A DNA stretch of 13,913 nucleotides, from contig QGUX01000071.1 of assembly GCA_003242275.1 (NCBI GenBank), positions 1 to 13,913 on the forward strand, in the 5' to 3' direction. This DNA comes from Pseudomonadota bacterium (GTDB lineage Bacteria; Pseudomonadota; Gammaproteobacteria; Steroidobacterales; Steroidobacteraceae). Positions 8,015 to 13,913 of the stretch are shown here, piece by piece. Every line of letters begins with the position of its first letter. The first letter of the stretch is position 1. The notes below the pieces were generated by a model, which searched no databases, was not told the DNA's origin, and saw only the letters and a program-made list of their open reading frames with translations. Made by a program: the position numbers and the translations under genes.

Positions 8015-11000
8015 TCAGAACCGCACGCGCACGCCCATGCGGTAGCTGCGGCCGTAGATGTCGTGGAACTGCGGGCTGGCACCCGACAGGTAGCCACCGG
8101 CGAACGGCGGGTCCTTGTCGAACAGGTTGTTCACCGAGCCGAACACCTGGAACTGCCGCACGCCCGACACCGGGATGTCATACGAGCCGTTCAGCGCGAA
8201 GTTCAGGTACGACGGCACGGTGTTGTCGTCGATGCTGCCCCACACGTAGCGGCCGTTGGCGTCCTTGTAGTACGGCTCGCCCTCGCTGTCGCTGTAGAAC
8301 ACCTTGTCGAGCTTGGCGGCGCCCACGAAGCGCGCGGACAGCGACACCGCCAGCGGACCCTGCAGGTACGTGGTGATGATGTTGCCCGACCACTTCGGCG
8401 TCGGCTGGATGCCCGGCACCCAGCCCAGGCCCGAGCCGAGCTGGCCGACGAAATCCACCGGCACGCGATCGATGCCCAGCGCCGAGGCCAGGCCAGCCGA
8501 CAGCAGGCCCGAGGCCTCCAGCGCGCGGTTGGCGCGCACCGTCAGCGACAGCATGCCGGGGATGCGGTCGAACACCCGGCTCAGCGGGAACATGTAGTCC
8601 CACGCCAGGTCCAGGCCGCGCGTGCGGAACGGCTCGCCGTTCTCGAACGAGTTGTCGTAGGAGACGATGTTGCTGTACTGCTCGAACGGCGTGCCGACGA
8701 GCTCGGGCACCGGGTCACCGAAGTGGATCCGCTGGCAGAACTCGTTGTCCGGGTCGAACAGGCCGTTCACGCCCGGGTCGACCACGATGTCCGGCGTGGA
8801 GGGGTCGTTGTCGTGGTCCTCCAGGATCGGGTCACGGTTGCCGCTGGCGGCCCAGCAGGCCTGGATCGGCGAGGAGAAGGTCTGCGTCAGGCCGTCCTTG
8901 ACCTTGATGTCGTAGTAGTCCGCCGACAGGCGCATGCCCTGCGCCCAGCCGCCCGGCGAGAGCACGAAGCCCACCGTCAGCGTGTCGCTGGTCTCGGGCG
9001 AGATCGCGGGATTGCCGATGGTGTTGGTGGTCAGCAGGTCCCTGCGGTCCGCATCCGAGGCCGGGTTGTACTCGCGCCAGTAATTGGTCGCCGAGGACGA
9101 GTCCGGCGTGCCGCGCTGGTTGTAGAACAGCTCGCGGTAGCCGGCCGCACGCAGGTCGCGCGAACGCGTCAAGCGCAGGCGGGCCCAGTCGAAGGGCTCG
9201 AACATGGTGGAGAACTTCCAGTTCGTGATCTTCTGCGTCGCCGAGGCGCCCGAAGTGCCCGCGCCACCCTTGTTGCGGTAGCGCGCGTGGCGCACCGCGC
9301 CGTTGATGGACCACAGGTTCAGGCCCTCCACGCCGCTGACCAGCGGCAGGTTCAGCTCGAGGTACTCCTCGGTGACCTCGGTGGTGCCGCCGAAGGCATC
9401 GGCCCAGGGGAACGGGAAGTCGGCCCGCTCGAAGGCGTTGCCGTCGGAGCCCTTGTTGTCCACCTTGTCCTTGCGGTACTCCACGCCCAGCGCGGCGGTG
9501 AGCGGACCCGCCCAGCCCTGCCACAGCGTGCCGGAGGTGTTGAGCGAGACCACGTGCAGCTGGTTCTCGCCGCTGGAGCCCAGCGTGCGGAAGGCATAGG
9601 CCAGCGCCTCCGGCGAGGCCGTGCCGTTGCCGAACACGTTCAGCGGCTGGCAGCCCGCCGCCAGCGCCGCGATCGCGGCCGGGTCGGAGAGCGGCTCGCC
9701 GTTGGCGTCGGTGGTGGGCGCGCCGTCGCGGGTGACGCGGCACACCGGCTGGCCGAAGGTGGGCGAGTCGGGCCGGTCGTCGATGACGGCATCCAGCGCG
9801 AAGGTGTAGCGGAAGTTGGTCATCGCGTTGTATTGCCGCGAGCGGCTGTCGGTCTTGCCGAACTGGTAGTACGCGTCCCAGCGCCAGTCGCCGACCAGGT
9901 TGCCCTTCAGGCCCAGCACCCCGCGCATGGTCTCGCTCTTCTGCTCGGTGCGCTGGTGGATCTGCGGGTTCCAGACCTTGTAGATGCCCGCGTGCCCGGC
10001 GCAGGGATTCTGGCCGTACAGCAGCGTCGCGGCGCCGTTGCCCGCGCCCGGTGCGTTGCCGGGGCTGGTGGCGCCGGGATTGCGGGTGGTGGCCGCGGCC
10101 ATCAGCGCCGCGATCGCCTCGGGCGAGAGGTCCTTCAGGTAGGCATAGGAATTGCCGCCCACCTCACCGCCGGGGCCCAGCGACGGGTTGGTCGCCGGAA
10201 GGTTGATCTCCGGGATGTCGGTGGTGAAGTCCACCGGCAGGATGTAGTTCCAGAAGGGATCGAAGGTTCCGCCCGGCGGCACGTACAGCCACCAGTCGAA
10301 GCCCGGGGTGTTGAAGAACGGCTCGGTGAAGAACGGAATCGGCGTGCCGGCGGGATAGAACGTGCCCGGCCGCGCCGCCACCGTGGTGCCCGGCACGCCG
10401 GGCTGGTCGAAGCGCACGCAGGCATTGAGCTGCGTGGGGAACTGCCGGTTCACGCCCTCGGTGAGCGCGTAGCTGGCCTCGGCATAGCCGGTGAGCCGCT
10501 CGGTGAAGTCGAACTCGAAGTGGGTGAAGGCAGTCTTGCGCTCGCTGGCCGGCGACATGGTGGTGCCGGAGGTGGCCAGCGGACCGTCGCCGTCCACCAC
10601 CGACGCGCCCGCGGCCGCGCCGCCGCGGTAACCGAAGTCATACGCCTCGACGTCGGTGCCGTCGTCGGTGAAGCGGTAGCCGGAGAGGTTGGCGACGTTC
10701 TGCGAGATGATGGCGCCGTTCGGGGTGAACTGGCTGTAGCGCAGGTTGTTCACCCGGAAGCGCGCCGGCATGTCCTCGTAGCCCGGCAGCGGCGTGAACG
10801 CGGCGCCCGGCGCAAGGAAGGTGTTGCTGGCATTGGCCAGCAGGCCGCGGGAATCGGCGCACCAGTCGCGCGCCGCGGCGCAGTCCCAGATGGCGCTGGA
10901 CTTCTGCCACTCGGTGCCGGCCAGGATGTGGCCGCGGCCACCGAACAGCGAGGTGCCGGCCGACAGCGCCATGTGCCTGTTGTCGCCATCGCCGGCCTCG

Positions 11001-11623
11001 TGCAGGCCGTAGTCCATGTCGAGGTTCACGCCCTGCAGGCGGTTGTTCAGCACCAGGTTGACCACGCCGGCCATGGCGCCCGAGCCATAGGCCGCCGAGG
11101 CGCCGCCGGTGACCACGTCCATCTTCTGCAGCAGGTTCGACGGCACGATGTTCAGGTCGACCACGTCGGCCTGGTTCGAGGTGGAGACCACGCGGCGGCC
11201 ATCGATCATGGTCAGCGTGCGCGAGCCGAAGGTCGGGTCCAGGCCGCGCAGGTTGGCGATGGTCTGGCCGATGAAGAACGAGCTCTGCATGCCCAGCAGG
11301 TTGCCGCTCATGCCCGGCTGGTACTGCGAGATGTTCTGCGGCACGAGCTGGGTGATGGCGTCCGCGACGTTCACCATGCCCAGGCGGCGCAGGTCCTCGC
11401 CCGTGACGGTGGTGATGGGATTGGCGGCGGTGTAGTTGCCCGGCACCTGGATGCGGGTACCGGTCACCTGCACCTCTTCCAGCTCCACGACCTCGTCATC
11501 GGCCTCCGCGGCGAACTCCTCGGCACCCAGGACGGGCACGGAGAAGCCCACCAGCGTGGCACTGCCGAGCACGGCCGCCACCGAAGCGCGCACCAGCGGC
11601 GCGCCTGCTGCACTTTTCGACAC
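8015..11623 (-). CDS. TonB-dependent outer-membrane receptor, complete
   Basis: This is an outer-membrane importer driven by TonB-ExbB-ExbD. A signal peptide covers about residues 1-34 (hydrophobic core then VLGA). An acidic stretch and the TonB box EVQVTGTRI (50-58) follow. The plug (about 60-195) has NPITTVTGEDL, the LRGLDP...TLTMIDGRRV block (125-145) and VVTGGASAAYGSGAMAGVVNLV. The rest is a large barrel with NNLFDKDPP near the end and a canonical final Phe (GVRVRF). At 1202 residues it is long for the family because of large extracellular loops; one (from residue 936) is Asp-rich, beginning DHDND. The start is GTG, chosen because AGGGGGA (11637-11631) sits 7 nt upstream and the signal peptide follows directly. 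No SusD-like, sigma/anti-sigma or enzyme partner gene is adjacent, so the substrate cannot be guessed. Its C-terminus resembles the fragment at 115-725. Confidence 0.95.
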   Translation of the reverse strand: MSKSAAGAPLVRASVAAVLGSATLVGFSVPVLGAEEFAAEADDEVVELEEVQVTGTRIQVPGNYTAANPITTVTGEDLRRLGMVNVADAITQLVPQNISQYQPGMSGNLLGMQSSFFIGQTIANLRGLDPTFGSRTLTMIDGRRVVSTSNQADVVDLNIVPSNLLQKMDVVTGGASAAYGSGAMAGVVNLVLNNRLQGVNLDMDYGLHEAGDGDNRHMALSAGTSLFGGRGHILAGTEWQKSSAIWDCAAARDWCADSRGLLANASNTFLAPGAAFTPLPGYEDMPARFRVNNLRYSQFTPNGAIISQNVANLSGYRFTDDGTDVEAYDFGYRGGAAAGASVVDGDGPLATSGTTMSPASERKTAFTHFEFDFTERLTGYAEASYALTEGVNRQFPTQLNACVRFDQPGVPGTTVAARPGTFYPAGTPIPFFTEPFFNTPGFDWWLYVPPGGTFDPFWNYILPVDFTTDIPEINLPATNPSLGPGGEVGGNSYAYLKDLSPEAIAALMAAATTRNPGATSPGNAPGAGNGAATLLYGQNPCAGHAGIYKVWNPQIHQRTEQKSETMRGVLGLKGNLVGDWRWDAYYQFGKTDSRSRQYNAMTNFRYTFALDAVIDDRPDSPTFGQPVCRVTRDGAPTTDANGEPLSDPAAIAALAAGCQPLNVFGNGTASPEALAYAFRTLGSSGENQLHVVSLNTSGTLWQGWAGPLTAALGVEYRKDKVDNKGSDGNAFERADFPFPWADAFGGTTEVTEEYLELNLPLVSGVEGLNLWSINGAVRHARYRNKGGAGTSGASATQKITNWKFSTMFEPFDWARLRLTRSRDLRAAGYRELFYNQRGTPDSSSATNYWREYNPASDADRRDLLTTNTIGNPAISPETSDTLTVGFVLSPGGWAQGMRLSADYYDIKVKDGLTQTFSSPIQACWAASGNRDPILEDHDNDPSTPDIVVDPGVNGLFDPDNEFCQRIHFGDPVPELVGTPFEQYSNIVSYDNSFENGEPFRTRGLDLAWDYMFPLSRVFDRIPGMLSLTVRANRALEASGLLSAGLASALGIDRVPVDFVGQLGSGLGWVPGIQPTPKWSGNIITTYLQGPLAVSLSARFVGAAKLDKVFYSDSEGEPYYKDANGRYVWGSIDDNTVPSYLNFALNGSYDIPVSGVRQFQVFGSVNNLFDKDPPFAGGYLSGASPQFHDIYGRSYRMGVRVRF

Positions 11624-11679
11624 TAGATGGTCCCCCTAACTGACTGAAATGAAACGTTCCGTCTCGTCGACGCAACAAC

Positions 11680-11713
11680 CTGATAATCGTTTGTCTACGT
11701 TATCGGTTATCAG
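11680..11713. repeat. Imperfect inverted repeat at the expected transcript start of the receptor gene
   Basis: CTGATAATCG (11680-11689) and CGGTTATCAG (11704-11713) are inverted with 9 of 10 positions matching and a 14-nt centre. A further GTTATC lies within the centre-right part, so GATAA-type half sites occur three times. The repeat sits in an unusually AT-rich stretch just downstream of the candidate -10 box. It could be an operator for a regulator of receptor expression or a 5'-leader hairpin. Confidence 0.5.
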
Positions 11714-11718
11714 TGGGA

Positions 11719-11746
11719 GTATTACTAATCGTTGCATGATCAACAA
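11719..11746 (-). promoter_or_regulatory. Candidate promoter for the TonB-dependent receptor gene
   Basis: On the minus strand TAATAC (11724-11719) is a good -10 box. TTGTTG (11746-11741), 16 nt upstream, is a weak -35 box. Transcription would start near 11712, inside the inverted repeat at 11680-11713, and leave a leader of about 90 nt. The weak -35 would suit an activated promoter. No sigma-54 or ECF-type motif was recognised. Confidence 0.35.
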
Positions 11747-11758
11747 CCCCCCAGTCAA

Positions 11759-11781
11759 GGATCGCGCCCAAACCGCGATCC
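11759..11781. repeat. Perfect 8-bp inverted repeat between tRNA-Gln and the receptor promoter
   Basis: GGATCGCG (11759-11766) and CGCGATCC (11774-11781) pair perfectly around a 7-nt centre. It lies 12 nt upstream of the receptor gene's candidate -35 box, where an activator site could sit. It is also downstream of tRNA-Gln on the same strand, where it could be a weak terminator (only TT follows the stem). Confidence 0.45.
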
Positions 11782-11823
11782 AGGCCGGGGGCGGACCGGA
11801 TTAAGTCACATCCCTGGTGATGA

Positions 11824-11845
11824 CCCGCCCCGGAACCCGGGCGGG
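11824..11845 (-). terminator. GC-rich hairpin downstream of tRNA-Gln
   Basis: CCCGCCC (11824-11830) and GGGCGGG (11839-11845) form a perfect 7-bp stem with an 8-nt loop. It is the second of two tandem hairpins downstream of the tRNA on the minus strand. There is no U-tract, so it may be a factor-dependent terminator, an RNA-processing barrier or just a stable structure. The terminator label is tentative. Confidence 0.35.
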
Positions 11846-11850
11846 GATTC

Positions 11851-11870
11851 CCAGCCCGGCGAAGGGCTGG
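11851..11870 (-). repeat. Trailer hairpin that includes the tRNA-Gln CCA end
   Basis: On the minus strand CCAGCCC (11870-11864) pairs perfectly with GGGCTGG (11857-11851) around a 6-nt loop TTCGCC. The first three bases are the encoded CCA of tRNA-Gln, so in the precursor the CCA end can be base-paired to the trailer. No U-tract follows. Confidence 0.5.
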
Positions 11871-11942
11871 TTGGGGTGGAAGGATTCGAACCTCCGAATG
11901 GCGGGATCAAAACCCGCTGCCTTACCGCTTGGCGACACCCCA
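11868..11942 (-). tRNA. tRNA-Gln (anticodon TTG)
   Basis: The 75-nt gene folds as a standard cloverleaf. The acceptor stem TGGGGTG/CACCCCA is 7 bp. The D arm is GCC-AAGCGGTAA-GGC. The anticodon stem GCGGG/CCCGC encloses loop TTTTGAT with anticodon TTG at 11910-11908. The T arm is GGAGG-TTCGAAT-CCTTC, with one wobble pair and the universal TTCGAAT loop. The discriminator is A, and CCA is encoded at 11870-11868. It resembles E. coli tRNA-Gln(TTG) closely. Its first 21 nt are also the end of ispE, so it is probably cut from a lolB-ispE transcript. From memory, ispE followed by tRNA-Gln and then prs is the usual gammaproteobacterial order; prs does not follow here. Confidence 0.97.
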
Positions 11943-12788
11943 ATTGGATTCCTGCAGGCCGCGCACCACGAACGTCCGCCAGTGGGCCGGCAAGGTGCGC
12001 GCCACTTCCTCGGCGGCGGTGCGCCCGTCGAAGGCAGTAAATACGCACGCGCCAGTACCCGTCAATCGGGCGCCGTGCGGCGCGAGTCGGTCGAGCACCG
12101 CGGCCACCTCGGGATACCTCGCGCGCACCACCGGCTCGAAATCATTGCGTCCGCCGTCGGCCGGCAGGGCGCGGATGGTGAGCGGCGGCGTGTCGCGGGT
12201 CAAGTGCGGATCGGCGAACAGCTCGCGCGTGGACACCGACACCCCGGGATGCACGATGAGGTACCAGCGCGGCGGCAGCATGAGGGGCGTGAGCTGCTCG
12301 CCGCGGCCGCTGGCGAAGGCGCTGCGGCCGTGCACGAACACGGGCACGTCCGAACCCAGCGCAAGGCCCAGCCCGGCGAGGCGCTCCGCCGGCCAGTGGA
12401 GTTCCCACTGCTCGTTCAGCGCGCGCAGCACCGTGGCCGCATCGGAGCTGCCGCCGCCCAGCCCGCCGCCGGCGGGAATGCGCTTGGTGACGTGGATGGA
12501 GGCCCCCTGTCGCACGCCGGCGGCCTGCTGCAGCAACCGTGCGGCCCGCACGGTCAGGTCCTCGTCATCGGGAAGCGCCGCCAGCACCGGGTCGGCGGGT
12601 GCGGGTTCGCGCACGATGGCTCCGTCCGCGCGCGTGCGCACTTCCACCTCGTCGCACAGGTCCACCAGCTGGAACACGGTCTGGAGGTCATGGAAGCCGT
12701 CCGGCCGCCGGCCGGTGACGTGCAGGAACAGGTTCAGCTTGGCGGGCGCGGAGTAGCGCATGCGCGATCGGTGCTCGCCGGGGCTCAC
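11922..12788 (-). CDS. ispE: 4-diphosphocytidyl-2-C-methyl-D-erythritol kinase
   Basis: IspE phosphorylates CDP-methylerythritol in the MEP pathway of isoprenoid synthesis and belongs to the GHMP kinases. The 288 residues carry PAKLNLFLHVTGRRPDG (15-31) with catalytic Lys17, the ATP loop PAGGGLGGGSSDAA (105-118), catalytic Asp148 in GSDVPVF, and the third motif RLTGTGACVF (241-250). I chose the GTG at 12788 because GGAAG lies 5 nt upstream and it overlaps the lolB stop by 4 nt, a translational-coupling arrangement; an ATG at 12761 (residue 10) is the alternative. The last residues WGVAKR and the TAA stop are encoded by nucleotides 1-21 of tRNA-Gln, so the end of the protein is dictated by tRNA sequence. 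RNase P cutting at the tRNA 5' end would leave ispE mRNA without a stop codon. Confidence 0.95.
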   Translation of the reverse strand: MSPGEHRSRMRYSAPAKLNLFLHVTGRRPDGFHDLQTVFQLVDLCDEVEVRTRADGAIVREPAPADPVLAALPDDEDLTVRAARLLQQAAGVRQGASIHVTKRIPAGGGLGGGSSDAATVLRALNEQWELHWPAERLAGLGLALGSDVPVFVHGRSAFASGRGEQLTPLMLPPRWYLIVHPGVSVSTRELFADPHLTRDTPPLTIRALPADGGRNDFEPVVRARYPEVAAVLDRLAPHGARLTGTGACVFTAFDGRTAAEEVARTLPAHWRTFVVRGLQESNWGVAKR

Positions 12789-13408
12789 AGCTTCCAGCGG
12801 TCCACCACCACGCGCAGGCGCAGGTCATCGCGCGTGATGGTCACGCGGCGCGGCAGCTGCACGCCCCCGCCGCGGGCGGCCACCGCCTGCCACTGCTCGT
12901 AGCGGATGTGCCAGCCCCGCTGCGTCAGGGAACCGAGCCTCCCCTCTTCCGATCCGGTGCGGGCCGATGGAGGTTCCCCTGGCGCGGCGAGCCCCAGCAC
13001 CCAGTAACGCAGGGCATCGAAGGGAGGAACGAAGCCGATCTCCCGGAGCAACACGGTCTCGGCGGCGGCGTTGTCGTAGGCCTCGCCCCGCAGGCTGATC
13101 GTGAGGCGCGCGGGACTGAAGTCCACCGTGATGGCGCCGGCGCCGAAGGGGCCCGACAGCCGCACCCGGGCATCGTCCTCGCGCTGCTGCCAGTCGAGCG
13201 AGGCGATCTCCTGCTGCACCAGCGCACGGCCCTTCAGCGAGAAGCCCGGCAGGGCGAGCAGGAGCTGTTCCTGTACGTCGGGCGGCAGCACGGTTGGCGG
13301 CGCGCGCAGCGAAGCGCACCCGGTCAGCAGCGGCGGCATCACCAGCAGTGCGGCCAGCGCGGCCGCGGCGCAGGCCAGCGGCCGCCGTGCTTCAGCCGCC
13401 GCCGACAT
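12785..13408 (-). CDS. lolB: Outer-membrane lipoprotein insertion protein LolB
   Basis: LolB receives lipoproteins from the periplasmic carrier LolA and inserts them in the outer membrane; it is itself an outer-membrane lipoprotein. The 207 residues equal the E. coli LolB length. The N-terminus MSAAAEARRP leads to a hydrophobic segment and the lipobox LLTG-Cys31. Ala follows the Cys, so no inner-membrane retention Asp is present. The C-terminal signature is GWHIRYEQWQ, LPRRVTI and a final RWKL. The start at 13408 gives a normal signal peptide directly. A longer in-frame reading exists, but its extra N-terminus is only the TPR gene in another frame. The gene overlaps the upstream TPR gene by 17 nt and ispE by 4 nt, the order seen, as I recall, in Pseudomonas. 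Confidence 0.92.
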   Translation of the reverse strand: MSAAAEARRPLACAAAALAALLVMPPLLTGCASLRAPPTVLPPDVQEQLLLALPGFSLKGRALVQQEIASLDWQQREDDARVRLSGPFGAGAITVDFSPARLTISLRGEAYDNAAAETVLLREIGFVPPFDALRYWVLGLAAPGEPPSARTGSEEGRLGSLTQRGWHIRYEQWQAVAARGGGVQLPRRVTITRDDLRLRVVVDRWKL

Positions 13409-13913
13409 CCTCGCCCGTGAGCCGGCGGATGGTCTGCCTGAGGCCCTCGTGGCCGGGCGCGGCGGTGAGTGCCTGCTCCCACACGTAGCGCGCCTGGCTC
13501 TCCTCGCCCGCCATCCACAGCACCTCGGCGAAGTGCGAGCCGATCTCCGCGTCATGGCTGTTGTTCCACGCACGCTCGAGCATCTGGATGGCCGGCTCCT
13601 GGTGGCCGCGCCGGTACAGCACCCATCCCAGGCTGTCCTGGATGGCGGGATTGTCCGGCGAGACGGCCAGCGCCCGGCGCACCAGCGCCTCGGCATCCTT
13701 CAGGCGCATCTTGTGGTCGGCCAGCGTGTAGCCCAGGGCGTTCAGCAGCTGCGGATCCTCGGGCCTGAGCTTCAGCGCGCGCTCGAACTCGGCCACGGCC
13801 TGGCGCGTGCGGCCGGCACTCTCCAGCACGGTGGCGCGCGTGTAGTCGATGTCCGGGTGGTCGGGATAGCGCCTGGCCAGCTCATCCAGCGTGGTCAGCG
13901 CGCCCTTCAGGTC
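13392..13913 (-). CDS. Tetratricopeptide-repeat protein, C-terminal part (5' end outside window)
   Basis: The frame is open from the window edge to the TGA at 13394-13392, giving the last 173 residues. TPR units are visible as helix pairs with Ala/Gly at packing positions and Pro at repeat ends: AVAEFERALKLRPEDPQLLNALGY, then DAEALVRRALAVSPDNPAIQDSLGW, then PAIQMLERAWNNSHDAEIGSHFAEVLW, then a unit ending in AAPGHEGLRQTIRRL. It is most likely the C-terminus of the long TPR protein found upstream of lolB in Pseudomonas and relatives, whose role is poorly defined. The start, and whether there is a signal peptide, cannot be seen. It overlaps lolB by 17 nt and is probably co-transcribed with lolB-ispE. 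Confidence 0.9.
   Translation of the reverse strand, partial: DLKGALTTLDELARRYPDHPDIDYTRATVLESAGRTRQAVAEFERALKLRPEDPQLLNALGYTLADHKMRLKDAEALVRRALAVSPDNPAIQDSLGWVLYRRGHQEPAIQMLERAWNNSHDAEIGSHFAEVLWMAGEESQARYVWEQALTAAPGHEGLRQTIRRLTGEDVGGG

Noticed and set aside
8063..11626. A 1187-codon open frame antisense to the complete TonB-dependent receptor
   Set aside because: Same GC third-position effect. The translation is a His/Gln/Arg/Val/Ala mixture without hydrophobic-core pattern, motifs or a ribosome site.
7957..11942. Genomic island or prophage integrated at tRNA-Gln
   Set aside because: There is no integrase or transposase, and no copy of the tRNA 3' segment near the pilR-side boundary. Only one cargo gene is present.
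11817..12902. A plus-strand open frame across tRNA-Gln and ispE
   Set aside because: It crosses a clear tRNA and a complete ispE on the minus strand and shows no domain.
12785..13696. A 303-codon reading of lolB that starts inside the TPR gene
   Set aside because: The extra N-terminus is Arg/Ser/Pro-rich out-of-frame translation of the TPR gene. The start at 13408 gives a proper lipoprotein signal peptide and the usual family length.

Overview
The window is GC-rich (about 70% by eye) and densely coded, and it looks like a gammaproteobacterium near the Xanthomonadales, Nevskiales or Steroidobacter groups. Three things point there: the gene block pilS-pilR next to sucC-sucD-nadE, the block TPR protein-lolB-ispE-tRNA-Gln, and two large TonB-dependent receptors of the type abundant in those lineages. 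The placement rests on remembered synteny and protein style, not on a search.

Layout: Positions 1-114 do not look like genomic DNA. They match, with errors, the Illumina Nextera P7 adapter, an 8-nt index, the read-2 sequence and the transposon mosaic end, preceded by T/G-rich noise. Genomic sequence appears to begin at 115, inside the 3' end of a TonB-dependent receptor gene (115-725, +). It meets tail to tail a minus-strand operon read as sucC (4788-3622), sucD (3597-2422) and nadE (2414-726). Divergent from sucC is the two-component pair pilS-pilR (4886-7956, +). A strong hairpin terminator (7960-7992) separates pilR from a convergent, complete 1202-aa TonB-dependent receptor (11623-8015, -). 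Its 244-bp upstream region to the tRNA is AT-richer and holds a candidate promoter and several inverted repeats. Beyond it, all on the minus strand, lie tRNA-Gln(TTG), ispE, lolB and the 3' part of a TPR protein gene that runs off the window end.

How the genes fit together: sucCD encode succinyl-CoA synthetase of the TCA cycle, and nadE makes the NAD+ that the cycle consumes. PilS/PilR is the sensor and sigma-54 activator pair that controls type IV pilin. LolB inserts lipoproteins in the outer membrane and IspE works in the MEP isoprenoid pathway. Their overlapping reading frames suggest one transcript that ends in, or reads through, tRNA-Gln.

The most notable biology is (1) a SucD with an extra C-terminal tail of about 101 residues made almost entirely of Ala, Arg, Lys and Val, like a histone H1 or AlgP tail, on an otherwise canonical enzyme; and (2) the last six codons and stop codon of ispE being nucleotides 1-21 of tRNA-Gln, so that tRNA 5' maturation would remove the ispE stop codon. 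I see no CRISPR array, transposase, integrase, phage gene or defence cassette.
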